A stretch of DNA of 64,000 bases. It comes from Zygnema cylindricum. Its lineage: Eukaryota; Streptophyta; Zygnematophyceae; Zygnematales; Zygnemataceae. The notes beneath the pieces were generated by a model. It saw nothing but the letters and a program-made list of their open reading frames with translations. It searched no databases and was not told where the DNA came from. Numbering within the stretch: position 1 is the stretch's first letter; every line of letters begins with the position of its first letter. The DNA is taken from assembly GCA_037447655.1 (NCBI GenBank), contig JBBHKE010003486.1, positions 29,634 to 93,633 of the forward strand. The letters are read 5' to 3'. Shown piece by piece: positions 23,799-35,179 of this stretch. The position numbers and the translations under genes were made by a program.

Positions 23799-24205
23799 CT
23801 AGACGTTCTCAAACTTCACTCTCAAGTTGTTAGTTTCCCAATTAATTTGAGGGTTATGCTTTGTTAACCAAGGCTTTCTCTGTATTAGCTCCTCACTACC
23901 AAAATTCATTATTTTACACACAAATTTCATTTTATGACCTTGGATATCAACTTCTATTGTGTCAGTTTGTAAATCTAATGTGGACTTATTACCATTTGCC
24001 ACCTGAACATGCAAAGGTTTTTCCCTTATAAGTGTAGGAATTTTATTTTCCTTTACAAACTTATTTGAAATAAAATTATTAGTAGCACTTGAATCTACCA
24101 TAACTCTCAATGGTTTCTCTTCCACTAAAGATTCGAATCTGATCAAAGAATGACTGGTGTCATCGTTACTTAACTGTCCTAACATAGGTCTGTTGGTAAA
24201 AGTTT
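23799..24205 (-). pseudogene. Ty3/gypsy element A protease region
   Basis: NRPMLGQLSNDDTS, then the aspartic protease motif VMVDSSATNNFIS (family DSGAT; Gly is replaced by Ser) and VQVANGNKSTLDLQ. Element D has DSGAT at the same place. The element is cut at 24205 by the gag-only LTR element; its gag and 5' LTR are not seen beyond it. Confidence 0.85.
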
Positions 24206-25445
24206 TGTTGTTTTGAAAAGTAAATTTCGTGCGTAAGCAACATTTTGTGCGCACGCGATGTTTCGTGCGTAGCTTATTAATTGGATTTAATGTGGAGGTT
24301 CGAATGGATATACCGATTGGGGGAGTAAATGCACGGATAAACTTAAAGGGACGTAAAGGACTAATTGAGTGGCGCGAACAAGCATAGGAAATGAACGGCG
24401 GATCGCGAAGCGATCTAATGTTTAATATTCAAAATGTTTTTATGTGTACGCCGTTTGTACGCTGTTGTTTTGGAAAGCTTTTAGTCCTCTCTATGCCTCG
24501 AGTGTGAGGGAAAGAGAGTTTCACGACTAAACATATGTTTGGTTGTAAGTTCGGTTCATTACACACCAAAATTGATTTTACAATTGCTTGGTAGGGAGTT
24601 CACCTTTGTATACACTCCAGAGACAGATGTCACTACAAGAAAGAAGATACTCCAAAATATCCACTTGTTGGTGCATAAATACACGTGAGGACGAAATGGC
24701 GCATGGAGATTTGTTTATGGTGCCGAATCTAATATGGACGCGGCGGACGGAGACCGGTGACAAATACTGGTCCGTGTGGACCACATACACGACAAATGAC
24801 GTGGCATACAGAATCCTACTCCTTTGTAAATATTCAGTTTAGCAGATTTTTTGTCTTTGTGTGGTTAGTTGATTAGTGTATGATTCTTTTTGTATGACGT
24901 AACTTGTGTTAGGTAGTTTGTGTTAGGTAGTCACCGTACGGCTGGTATGCCTCCGTACGCTCAGCATAGGCTTCAGTGTATATAAGTAGGACTCAGTCAT
25001 TTTCCGCACTTAGGAACTTTTTGGACCTAAAACTGTTTATGGTGATTTTTGGTAATTTTATCTAAGGATTACTCTCAGATCCTTTGGCGGAATTATCTGA
25101 AATTATGCATGTGTGTTCCTCTCTATATTTGTAATATTTTCACAGATTTGCAGGCATATTGTGTGCCTAGTCTGTATGTAAATTCATTGCGAAGTTGTTG
25201 GTTTTATCGAAGTTCTGGCAAACTATTTTTCTGCAACTTTGACTAGATGATGTGATCACTCTATTTATTATTTTTGTCTGAAACTTTGTGAGTTTATTTA
25301 ATAGCCTAAAATCTATCGATATTTGAAGTTTCAGACTGTTTTGGTATTTATGCATAATTCTGTGTTGATTCAAAGTAGGCTGTTTTTGGGTAGTCTGTGG
25401 TGCTTTCGAGGGTAAATCCATGGCTGAAAATGGCTATGGACAACA
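24206..25445 (+). repeat. 5' LTR of the gag-only element (1,240 bp)
   Basis: Begins TGTTGTTTTGAAAAGTAA and ends ..GGACAACA, giving TGTTG..CAACA termini. Length (1,240) and start agree with the solo LTR at 35828-37068 (1,241). A promoter-like GTATATAAGTAGG lies at about 24978. The first ~312 bp recur at 27037-27347. Confidence 0.78.
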
Positions 25446-26565
25446 GGTTATAGGCCCACGCCCATGCCTACCCATACTCGATGAATCTTACTTACCTATA
25501 ATTGATGGATCTGGCTATTATTGTTGGAGGAGTATTATGGAGAGCTACTTTAAGTTGAGGAAGTTGATGGATGTGGTGGATGGTAATTGTGTCGAGAAAT
25601 CAGTTGAATGGGAGGAGATAAACGAGGAGTGCTTGAGGATCATCAAGCTATCTATGACTAAGGAATTTGTAAAAATGTACCTTGATGTGAAGAGTGCAGC
25701 TAAATTGTGGAAATGGTTAGAACGCATTTATCAGAAGACTTTTGTGTATCACTGGATCATTAGTGCTTCAAAAATATTTGAGTATAAGTATGTTGGAGGT
25801 AGCCTGTTGAAATATTGCCTTAGTTTGCAAAGATTGTTTGAAGAAAATGATATTGCAGGAGGAAATTTTACAAATGTTCAAAAGGCTCTCATGTTAATGA
25901 AAGGATTATCTAAGGAATACAAGTGTGCATTTGATAGATTAAACCAAGTTGATAAAAAATATTGGAATTTACCTTTAGCAATCAGATTTGTTTAAGATGG
26001 AGAGGATGATAAGGAGGCTCTAAACAAATAAGGGGAAATTTCAAGGTGTTAGATCAAAGTTCTAGAAAAATAGAAAAAGTGGTAAATAAGAAAATTGTTT
26101 TTATTGTAATGATTTAGGACATACTTTCAGAATATGTCCATTATATAAAAGTGCATGTGTCACAGGGAATTTCAGAAACGGATGGGATGACAATCGAGTT
26201 CGACCCCCTACACAAAGGGCTACACTTCCCGTCGATGAATTTGTATACTTGCCAACTACTGTTTTTCGAAATATGGAAAATGAGGAAGGAAGGGAAATAT
26301 TTGTTGTCACCAAAAATAGAGTGGAGAAAGCGGTGCCCGAAAAGGATTTGGTTTTTGTCAATTTTTCCGACGACAGATTGGTGAGTGATAAAGATTTACA
26401 AGAGGAGGAGATTATTGAAGTGAGAATAGTTGGAGAAAATGAAGGTCACCTGGAAGTGGAAACTGAAATTAATTTGCATGAGGAGATTACTGTGCTTAGA
26501 GAAGGAGAGAGAAAAAGTGTTCAGAAAATTGGAGTAAGAGAGGAACTTTATAATATTGGAAAATA
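25420..26565 (+). pseudogene. Copia-type Gag of the gag-only element, frameshifted
   Basis: The first frame (25420-25995) reads YLPIIDGSGYYCWRSIMES, the FDGxNYxxW region of copia Gag, then SAAKLWKWLE and MLMKGLSKEYK. After stops and a frame change, the frame from about 26090 gives the zinc knuckle CFYCNDLGHTFRIC (CX2CX4HX4C) and an acidic tail. A very basic stretch (KKTRKRSRIQ..) continues in frame beyond one stop to about 26697. The first ATG lies 26 nt inside the LTR, which is odd; the start may lie elsewhere. Confidence 0.75.
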
Positions 26566-27036
26566 AAATAAAAGTTCAAAAATTGAGAGAATACCAAAAT
26601 TCATTAAGAAAACAAGGAAAAGAAGTAGAATTCAAAAGATCAACCGTAGAAGAAAACATGTGCAGAAAGTGGTCAAAAGAAAACAACGTGAAAAGTAATT
26701 TTATGGAAGTGGTTACCTTTGATATTCACTAATTTTTGTGGAATTTCTGATTTAGCATTTTGAATTTTTAAAATTGGTTGAAAAGGAAAATTTAAATTTT
26801 TGAAGACATAGAAACAGGCAGTTGAAACAATGATGTGTTTATAAATGTTTGATTTTGGAAGACATGGCAGTAGGCAACTCAAGCAGTGGTGACATCAGCG
26901 GAAGCAATGGTGACGTGAGAGGAAGCACTGGTGACGTTTGAACGAAAGAAAAAAATTGGAGGTACGGAAAGGTACACTTACATTTGACGCGCGACATACT
27001 TTATTTAGGGTGCACGAAACTAAATTTTCTGGGGAG

Positions 27037-27347
27037 TGTTGTTTTGAAAAGTAAGTTTCGTGCGTAAGCAACATTTTGTGTGCACACGATGTTTGGTGCG
27101 TAGCTTATTAATTGGATTTAATGTGGAGGTTCGAATGGATTTACGGATTGGGGGAGTAATTGCACGGATAAATTTAAAGCGACGTAAAGGACTAATTGAG
27201 TGGCGGGAACAAGCATAGGAAATAAACAGCGGATCGCGAAGCAATCCAATGTTTAATATTCGAAATGTTTTTAAGTGTACGCCGTCCGTACGGTGTTGTT
27301 TTGGAAAGCTTTAGTCCTCTCTATGCCTCGAGTGTGAGGGAAAGAGA
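27037..27347 (+). repeat. 3' LTR of the gag-only element, truncated
   Basis: TGTTGTTTTGAAAAGTAAGT to GAGGGAAAGAGAGTTT matches the first ~312 bp of the 5' LTR with few differences. It then stops at copia gag sequence, losing about 930 bp. Confidence 0.82.
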
Positions 27348-28212
27348 GTTTTGTTGTTCAATGATAGCCGGCGCAGCACCAGCAGTTGCTGAAGTAGTAG
27401 CCATCACAGAACCAAAGATAGGAAGCACTCATGATACTAACTTTGATCCACTGCACAACGCAGTCAATATGACCAAATGGTCCCAAACTATATGAGAGTT
27501 CACTTTACCGCGTGTGCTGACAACTCACAAAGTTTGAAGCAAAACGCCCAATTAATGTAAGAGATACACCCCGGAGTATATCCCTTAAATTGCACATATA
27601 TGCTTCTTGAAACCTCATAAAAGGAATACATGAAAGTAACTAAGTCCTAGAATTTATACAAATAAATTCTACTACTCTCTAATTAGCCAATCACAGCAGT
27701 GTAAAGAATGTTACGGTACTATTTAACCGTAATCTAATGTTCTCTAACTAATTACATGATGTATGTTAAATTTATCTTTAGTGTCTACTGTTTAGTACAG
27801 TACAGACGAACCTTAATTGTCTACAGACGTCTATTACTAACCATACACACTAATATACAATTACGTGTGATGACAAACTCCCGTTTCCACAAAGTTACCA
27901 CCGACATTGAAACATTAGACGTGACGAAACGTGCCGCAATGTCGTTGTGGTCCACTTCCAGATTCTGGTAGGTCTTTGTCGGTCTGATCTTGTCTATCGA
28001 AGGATATGTCATAATTACGTAGTGCGCGCCATTTCGTAATCTTTCTTTTACGTATGAACCGTCTAATGTGATCTCCTTAGTTCCGTACAGTCCAGATTGT
28101 CAATTCACACTAATATTGACACACATTTTGAAACAAGTTCTGAAAATGTTTCCAAGTCTTGTATTTTCCTCTCACAGAATATAGAGACGACTAAAGATTT
28201 TATAAACTAACA
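27348..28212 (-). repeat. Ty1/copia element F LTR plus gag start
   Basis: On the minus strand an LTR starts TGTTAGTTTATA at 28212 immediately after the RNase H stop and a TTTAGTGGAG tract, and carries a TATA-like TTGTATAAATTC near 27668. Past the LTR, near 27404, a gag-type start reads MATTSATAGAAPAIIEQQ, cut at 27348. The LTR end and primer site were not pinned down. One LTR therefore joins the end of one pol to the start of another gag. Confidence 0.6.
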
Positions 28213-28575
28213 CTCCACTAAAGATTTAGACTCTTTTAACCACCTAACCCACAAGCATCTCTGCAAAACCGTAATTTGCTGAGCAGGTAAGGCCTTTGTC
28301 AACATGTCAGCCACCATTTTCTCATCCGGTAAATTACAAAGTTTCACAATTTTGGCAAAGACTTTTTCTCGAACAAAATGAAGTTTGATATCCATATGCT
28401 TGCTTTTGAAATGATGTGCGGGATTAGATGCAATGGCGATGGCAACTTGATTGTCACACCACAAAGTTTGCACTTCAATTTGCATGAAGCGTAGCTCATA
28501 GAGCAGAGATTTAACCCATAGTAATTCCTTCATGGTTGAGCATACAGCCATGTATTCTGCCTCCTGTCGTGAATG
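28213..28575 (-). pseudogene. Ty1/copia element F RNase H fragment
   Basis: Open minus-strand frame HSRQEAEYMAVCST..LLWVKSLL, then LWCDNQVAIAIASNP..HHFKSKHMDIKLHFVREK and VADMLTKALP. This is the standard copia RNase H with its acidic residues in EAEYMA and CDN. It ends VEC just before the LTR. The reverse transcriptase that should precede it is missing. Confidence 0.88.
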
Positions 28576-28907
28576 AAAGGCAAGCAAGCAAACATGCATC
28601 ACAACCAGCAAAGTCATGCTCACAAACATATACAACAACGGAAATAAATATAAAAAGTCAAAAAAATATAAACACCATGAGAATGAACAAAGGTGAAAAT
28701 GACCCAAGAAAGAAGGGGAAGAATACTCCCCTAGAGTGAAGTGAACCCAATAATTATGCTAAGCCAGGAGGTAGCCACTAGGCTCTCTGGTCTTTATCAC
28801 ATTCTCTACAAGAGTTATCCCGTTACGACAGCAAAGCAAGAAATATTCCCACCGGAACAAGGTAAAATCCAAATCCGATCAAAAATACACTCCTTTCAAG
28901 CCAACCG
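28576..28907. other. Unassigned sequence between copia RNase H and R1 fragment
   Basis: Sits where the copia reverse transcriptase should be. No retrotransposon domain can be read on the minus strand. Confidence 0.4.
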
Positions 28908-29060
28908 TATTGATATTTGGGTATTTTCTAGGTCTTTATTAGATAGAAAAGGGTAGAGGCAGTCTGCCTCTGACTCCCTTCTCCAAGCCCCCACACTTGT
29001 CGTAGTCACTGAAGGCTGGAGAGGGAGCTAGAGCCAGGAAGTCACTGATGCTGTTCACAC
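28908..29060 (+). repeat. R1 fragment
   Basis: GTATTGATATTTGGGTATTT..AGGCAGTCTGCCTCT..GTAGTCACTGAAGGCTGG closely matches the start of the R1 copy at 31260. It ends after GGGAGCTAGAGCCA, before the tRNA-like part. Confidence 0.8.
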
Positions 29061-29236
29061 CCCCGAACCTCTTCCCTCAGTCTCCGTCTGACGGAGATGG
29101 GAAAAGATAGATTATTTCTGGATCTTTTATGGGTTTATAGTTATGCCAACCGAACTTTCCTCACATAAAAACTAGCCTAAACCTAAAATGGAACAAGGCC
29201 ACCCTTATAAAGAACGAAACGACAGCATTGCCCTAT

Positions 29237-29246
29237 NNNNNNNNNN
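29237..29246. other. Assembly gap (10 N)
   Basis: Ten unknown bases immediately before a GGGAGG-rich minisatellite and a tandem duplication. Its true length is unknown. Confidence 0.99.
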
Positions 29247-29955
29247 GGGGAGGGGGAGAGGGAGATGGAGAGGGAGGGGGAGGGGGAGGTGGTGGAGGTG
29301 GAGGTGGAGGCAGAGGGGGAGGGTGAGGGGAGTGGCCAAAGATGGCATATTATACAAAAGATTTCCTAGAGAGAGGCGTCTCAAAAAACACTAAGTCCTT
29401 AACTCTCTACTCATAGCTACTTACTACTACACCCTAAATCAATGAGAGGATTGTACAGTACAAGAAGGTACAGTGACCGATGTACTTCTTGTATGGCCAT
29501 TCTACGACATTGCCTTTTGGTTGACGCCTGTCAGCTTGGGAGCCACCGTTTCTCCTCTCGTCTTCTCTGGTGGACAATGATAAACTGCCACGTGTATTGT
29601 GTGACATTGTCCTCGATAGCCGCCAAAAGTGAGGGAGAGGGGGAGGGAGAGGGGAGCGGCCAAAGATCGCATATTATACAAAAGGTCTCTTGGAGAGAGG
29701 CGTCTCAAATAACACCAAGTCTATAAACCTCTACTCATAGCTACCTACTACTAAACCCTAGACGAATGAGAGGATAGTACAGTACAAGAAGGTACAGTGA
29801 CCGATGTACATGTTATACGGCCATTCTATGACATTGCCTTTTGGTTGACGCCTGTCAGCTTGGGAGCCACCGTTTCTCCTCTCGTCTATTCTGGTGGCCA
29901 ATGATATACTGCCACGTGGCTTTGCGTGACATTGTCCCCGATAGCCGCCAAAAGT
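29247..29955. repeat. GGGAGG minisatellite and 324-bp tandem duplication
   Basis: GGGGGA/GGAGGT repeats (29247-29331) precede a unit starting GTGGCCAAAGATGGCATATT at 29332. A second unit starts at 29656 (GCGGCCAAAGATCGCATATT) after another GGGAGG patch. Units share CATTGCCTTTTGGTTGACGC and GATAGCCGCCAAAAGT, differ at scattered sites, and end by 29955. Adjacent to the gap, so further units may be collapsed. Confidence 0.88.
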
Positions 29956-30581
29956 TCATTCCGGGTTGGCGGCTGAAATATCGACCGTTTGATCGCGGTA
30001 ATTTATAGGGTCAGATCTGCGTCCGTGCAATTCATCCAATTTACATGTACAACTTCGTGAGTTCGTTCCGTTAAATGAATTAACCGCAGCGGTAATGTTT
30101 AAGTAATTATCACGCTCCATGTACGTAACGATTCTTCTATGACTTGGCGGATAAGGTGGAAGGCTTCTTCACCGCCGGTGACTGTGTATGACCAAGATCA
30201 AATCTTGGTCAAGTCACATATCTTTTTGTCAGGGGTCAATCTGTTGTCTATCTCCTCAGCTGCGTTCTGTCTCTTAAACTGCCTGAAGGCAGCCATGGCT
30301 GCCTAAGTCTTAGTGATTACAACAATTATATAGACTTTGGGTGGGGAATAGGACAACCAACTAGGAAATACATTTCAATAGGGGAGACAAAGAGAGGGAT
30401 AAGAGGAAAGGGCAACTGGAGAGGAGGGGAGGGGAGAACGTGAGAGAGTTTGGAGAAGTGGGAATTCATTGAATGCAACGTCACGCGTGGCGATCACACG
30501 ACTTTGGGAAGGACACCAAATGCGGTAGGCTTTTGAGTTAGGGGCATAACCGACAAACGTGCCACGAAGCGCACGGGCATC
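29956..30581. other. Unassigned sequence
   Basis: Contains an 18-bp perfect palindrome AGGCAGCCATGGCTGCCT at 30287-30304, related to the CCATGGCTGCC segment of R1, and a purine-rich patch at 30378-30452. No coding sequence is recognised. Confidence 0.4.
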
Positions 30582-31259
30582 CTATTTTCCGGAGGATTGA
30601 GGGAGGTCTTTATACCACGCTTCGCAACCGAAGGTAAGAAGGTGACGAACTTCAGGTTTTATGGAAGACCACACTTCCATGGGAATAATGTTAGGCGTAG
30701 CGCTTGTTGGGCACAAGTTACGAAGATAGTTAGAGCATATAGTTGCCTCGGCCCAAAAAAAAAAAGGCAAATTTGCAAAAATCATTATAAAGCGAGCCAT
30801 TTCAACTAAGGTGAGATTTTACCTTTCTACAACGCCGTTTTGTTGCGGAGTGTATGGGGCACTCAACTGGTGTGCGATGCCATGGTGAGCGAGGTATGCG
30901 GAGAATTGGTGAAACATAAACTCGCCACCGTTGTCAGTTGGTAAAGTTTATATGCGTTGGTTGTGGAATTTTTTTTTAAACACTTTAAACTCCTGAAAAC
31001 GTGAAAAAATGTCAAATTTGTGACATATAGTGCATACATGGGAAAAATGTGTGGCATGATCGATGAAAAAAATAAATTACAAGGAGCCACCAAAACTGCG
31101 TGTGCTCATGGGACCGCATACGTCGGCGTGAATGAGAGCGAGGGGTTTTGTGACAATGGTATTATTGGTAGGAAAAGAGTGGCGTAGCATTTTGCCTTGT
31201 ATACACCAATGACAAAAATACAATTTTTTGTTAGAAAAAGTTTTAAGTCCGTTTACAAG
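30582..31259 (-). pseudogene. Ty1/copia element F integrase fragment
   Basis: The minus strand reads, with stops and frame changes: CIQGKMLRHSF (pre-integrase zinc region), ALIHADVCGPMSTRSFGGS (first catalytic Asp), TDNGGEFMFHQFSAYLAHHG (second Asp), APYTPQQNGVVER (catalytic Glu; the next codon is a stop) and WAEATICSNYLRN. Cut at 31259 by the R1 repeat. Confidence 0.88.
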
Positions 31260-32335
31260 TGTTGATATTTGGGTATTTTCTAGGTCTTTTTAGGATAGAA
31301 AAGTAGCAGAGGCAGTCTGCCTCTAACCTCCTTCTCGAAGCCCCCACACTTGTTGTAGTCACTGAAGGCTGGAGAGGGAGCTAGTGCCATGGCTGCCTAA
31401 GTTCTCCAAAGAGACAGGAATAGATAATAGGTATGTTTACCAAAATGGTATTTGACGGACCCAGGAATTGATCCTAGTGCCTACCGTCCGTCAAACGTGC
31501 CGTAGCCGTTAGCTTTGTCCATTTAGTCTAAGACTAGTGCAAGGACGTATAGGGTTTGATAAATATTTAAATAGTTATAGGTAGGCTTTTCCATTTAACT
31601 GGGTTATGGTATATAGGGCATAGAAACAGTTTTACTTTTAGTACCATACGAAATAAATAGTACGGACATTTATTTCAACGGTCCGTTTTAATGACGATGT
31701 AAATCGGACGGCCGTGGTTAGGGCCGACATCGCGGAAAGGAAAATTTGGCAGTTTGCAGACGCCGCCACTCCGGATGACACGTGGCAGCATCATACGGGA
31801 TTACGGAATTTCCGGAACGGCAGAAAACAAATCCAGGAGTGACAAATGTCGCACTATGGCGACATCGTACAATGTACGTACAGAAAGTACTCTGGCACTT
31901 GTACTTTCTTGTACGGTACCATTTTTCTGACGCGGCATGACCTGGCGCCACGTGGAGAAATAAGATTTGGAGGCGATAATTCCGGAGATTATAAGAGCGA
32001 ATCTAGAAAGGACCTTTGTTGACTTTTAAACCAGGTATACGATGACCGTACAAAAGGTACACCGGCATCTGTACCTTTATGTACTATACAGTAATGTGAT
32101 TGGTCTGTACCTCAGTACTAGAGGGTTTAGAGAGGGGTTTAGGACTTAGAATATTTCGGGTAGGTAGTTGACTCTCCCAGAGAGCACCTTGTATAAATGG
32201 TAAACTTTGGCAAGCCATAACTATCAATTCAGTTAACCAAATTCAGTAATTCTTGTTGCTGCGGACTCAGGGGAGTCCAAGCTACATAGGGGTGTAGTCG
32301 GTCAGAGTTTTTGCCTGCCTGGGTGGCTGCATTTC
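31260..32335 (+). repeat. LTR-like repeat R1, copy 2
   Basis: Starts TGTTGATATTTGGGTATTTT inside copia F pol. It has the same order of blocks as copy 1: CCATGGCTGCCTAAG, tRNA-like block at 31455-31535 (GCCGTAGCCGTTAGC shared), TATA-like TTGTATAAATGG at about 32191, and GGGAGTCCAAGCTAC. It has extra internal sequence, including repeats of GTACNNTAGTACTTT type. The right border is approximate. Confidence 0.65.
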
Positions 32336-32506
32336 TAAGGGAAAGTCAAAGTGGGGAATGTTATCCTATACTCATATTCTAACTTTGCATTCTGTAGTGA
32401 AACTGAGCACACAGAGTTTTGTGAGGTTTGGATGCTTTTGTAAGAATTGGTGAGCACTTGAAAACAGCTGTTTGGTAGGATTCTTGGTAGCTTCTGAGAG
32501 TGTATC

Positions 32507-32590
32507 ATGTCTACTTCTACTACTACTGCTGCTCCTCCACCTGCACCGGTGGTTGTAGAACAACATAAGGGTGTATGCCCATGTGTTCAA
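32507..32590 (+). pseudogene. Possible copia Gag start downstream of R1
   Basis: MSTSTTTAAPPPAPVVVEQ resembles the N-terminus of copia Gag, and resembles MATTSATAGAAPAIIEQQ at element F. Similarity stops near 32590, where other sequence begins. It supports reading R1 as an LTR. Confidence 0.45.
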
Positions 32591-33500
32591 GTAAGGGTTT
32601 TTTCTCGTCGTTTTCACAGAAAATGGGACTTGCAACGAGAATATCTTACGCCGTACGAAAAATGGGCAAGAACCAAAGTACATTTTGCGTCACCTTGGAA
32701 CTTTGAATGGTACATCAATTTGGCGTTACTATCATCGCTACCCACTTCCACGTCACGCCAGCTCATCTTCACACTTGTACTGGAATCAAATCGCGACCTG
32801 ATTTTAATTAAATTAATACCTTATTGACGTGTGAAACGTCTTCGAAAAGTTTGGAACAAAGAAGAATACACGCTATTTTTTTCACTGCTCGTCATGCACA
32901 TCTACGTACGAAAATGACAAGCATGTTCGGAAAAAAAATCGTTGGGGTCTCAGACCTCCACTTTCATTCATGGGTCCTTTGCAAAAGTTTACGTCGTCCT
33001 CGTCTCTCTCCCTCTTTCTCACTCGACCGCTCCTCTTTCTTTCACCTTTAAATGAAATGTAGCAATTATAATATCAAATGATTATTTTTTTATTTTTTTT
33101 TTAATTATTTTAGTCGTAGTTCGATGGCATATCGAATGATAAAAGATAAGAAAAAAAAATCGGGGAGCCATGGCGGAAAATCTACGTACTAATGACATCA
33201 CAAAGTAGCCTAACTTCGTTATGTCACAAAACCCTAAACATCTACACTGTCACAAAAACCTCAACATCTACAACAGTGGTCATTTTTGTAGACGTCACCA
33301 ATTTTAAAAAGTTTCGTAGTCGTTTACAATTCGTTTCGTACTCTGTCGCACATTTTGTAGACGTGTACAATTGTCACATATTTGAAGTAATAGAGGCGCA
33401 AGTAACGGTTGACATAGGAACACTTTGAAAAGTACAGTGTAAAATTTGCGCTAAAATCGAAAGTAATGTTCTAAAGTTTGTGTTACATGGGCACACACCC
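32591..33500. other. Unassigned sequence
   Basis: Several GTACG-rich stretches and AT-rich DNA. GTTACATGGGCACACACCCT at 33482-33501 resembles segments at 15118 and 42675. No gene is recognised. Confidence 0.4.
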
Positions 33501-34228
33501 TAAGTCGTTTTGGTACACGCGATGGTTCGTTTCGTACAAATTTTAGTACGAAACGTCACTTTGACTTTATAGAATTTCGTAGGTAGTACCGCGCGTGAAA
33601 TTTGTGACTGGCGTTCGTATGAAGTCACGTTTCGATTCGCGCGCAATTTTGCACGTAAATGTTACGTAGTACAAAGTAGCATTTCATTGGTTAGGAAATG
33701 CTAAGTAGTTAGTCACAGATTTCGCACGCTTTTGCATTCGTCAGTCGTAGTCGTTGCTGATCGATGATTTGCCCGAGTAAAAACATGTTCAACGGAGCGT
33801 TGACTCTGGCCAAGGTGGTACAGAGCGATGATGGATAAATGGTGAAGTTGAAAAAGAGAAGTAGGCATCTTTTCCTTTGGAAAGTTGGTGGAAATTCTTG
33901 ACGAATCCTGGTCTTGAACAAATAATACCAAGTTGGAGCAATGGCATTTTTGCATTGAAATCTCTCACTAACTATTAGTATTTTAGTAGTTAAGCGATAG
34001 AATTACTGAAAAGTGGAGGGCAAGGGAAAATACTGTTAAAGAAATGTTGAGCGAAGAGGGCAAGAGACCAAGCAAAATGTTTTGTGGACAAAAGCTTATT
34101 CTAATTAAATGTTGATCCTTTATGTGAGTGCTTTCCAATATGAATGTGTATTTTCCAATGGATGGAATGTGTGGTTGAGAATGGTTGTAGTAATGGGATT
34201 TTCTAAGGGTTAGGGAAATCCTGTTACA
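33501..34228 (+). repeat. 5' LTR of Ty3/gypsy element D, left-truncated
   Basis: Matches the last ~720 bp of the 3' LTR at 40430-41398, beginning TAAGTCGTTTTGGTAC and ending ..GGGAAATCCTGTTACA. The first ~250 bp (TGTAACGG..) are missing. Confidence 0.88.
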
Positions 34229-34230
34229 TA

Positions 34231-34248
34231 TGGTATCAAAGTTTAGGT
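34231..34248 (+). promoter_or_regulatory. Primer binding site of element D
   Basis: TGGTATCAAAGTTTAGGT, two bases after the LTR end, resembles the plant initiator-Met tRNA primer site TGGTATCAGAGC with substitutions. Confidence 0.75.
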
Positions 34249-35179
34249 TAGAAGTTAGGGAGAAGCTTGGTCACCAAAAAATCGACTGCCGTGATCGGTG
34301 AGGGTGCTCTGACCCGTGTTGGTGGAACCACAATGTGAAGTAGGGGATTGGAGGGAATTAAGTGACCACACAGCCAGCGGCCGCTGGTTAGATGTGGGGC
34401 TTGCTTAGGTCCTAAGGACTCAGGCTGGGTGGGCCGTGTAGCCACCGCTAAATCTCACTCCAATTACCAAGAGGCCAAACAAACATGCCTTCTCCTAGCG
34501 ATATTTCATATGTAGAGGGAGGGCTTGAATCCATAAAGGGTGAGGAAGTGAGGTTAGATTTGGGAAGATCTTGATGTAGTGGGAAATGGGAAATTTGTTA
34601 ATAGAGGAGAAAAGAAGTGGAGTACTTACTTCTTCAAGAGCAAAAGAGTCCAAAAACGACTCAAAACTTTTCAGACCCTAAATTGTTACCTTTGAGAGCT
34701 TTGAATTTTGCTGTTGCAAAATTTGTGGTTGAATCTTACCTTTGAGATTTTAATTTTGCTTTGCAAAATTTGTGGGGAAATTCTTACCTTTCTATTTCAA
34801 TGTTTGGAAAATTGAAAATTTGTATAAAAACTAACTTACTTTTAATGTCTTATTGATTTTTCAGATTTTGTTATTTTTTTAAAGGATTTGTTAATGAGAA
34901 GAAGTCTTAGATTGGAGCATTCTGATGACTTTAAATCTGCAACAAATTTCTTTGGGATAATTATGTTCTATCTTTCTTGTTGTTTTATTTCATTATTTGA
35001 TGATGGCAAATTCTGCATAAAAACGTGAAATGGAGAATGCCTTGAATGTATTGAAGAAACGTACTCTGATATTGGTCAAAAAAAATAATAATTATTCTGC
35101 TGCTGTGGGTGAAACAATTTTTGAATTGAAGAGTGAATTGAAAGATGTTAAGTAAAATGGGAATGTTTCAAATCAGAAA

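Larger units (their letters stand above)
24206..27347 (+). mobile_element. Gag-only LTR retrotransposon (TR-GAG-like)
   Basis: LTR at 24206-25445, a gag-like frame, a purine tract (CTGGGGAG) at 27029-27036, and a second LTR at 27037 that is cut at 27347. The space between gag and the purine tract is only about 470 bp and holds no protease, integrase or reverse transcriptase, so it would depend on enzymes from another element. It interrupts Ty3 element A on the left. Its right LTR abuts copia sequence. Confidence 0.75.

Noticed and set aside
20502-24205. Ty3 element A as a chromodomain-bearing (chromovirus) element
   Set aside because: No chromodomain residues could be read after the integrase core in any of the three Ty3 copies; decay makes this inconclusive.
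32591-33500. Coding exons in plus-strand frames after the R1-associated gag start
   Set aside because: No continuation of Gag and no motif; the sequence resembles other GTACG-rich intergenic stretches.
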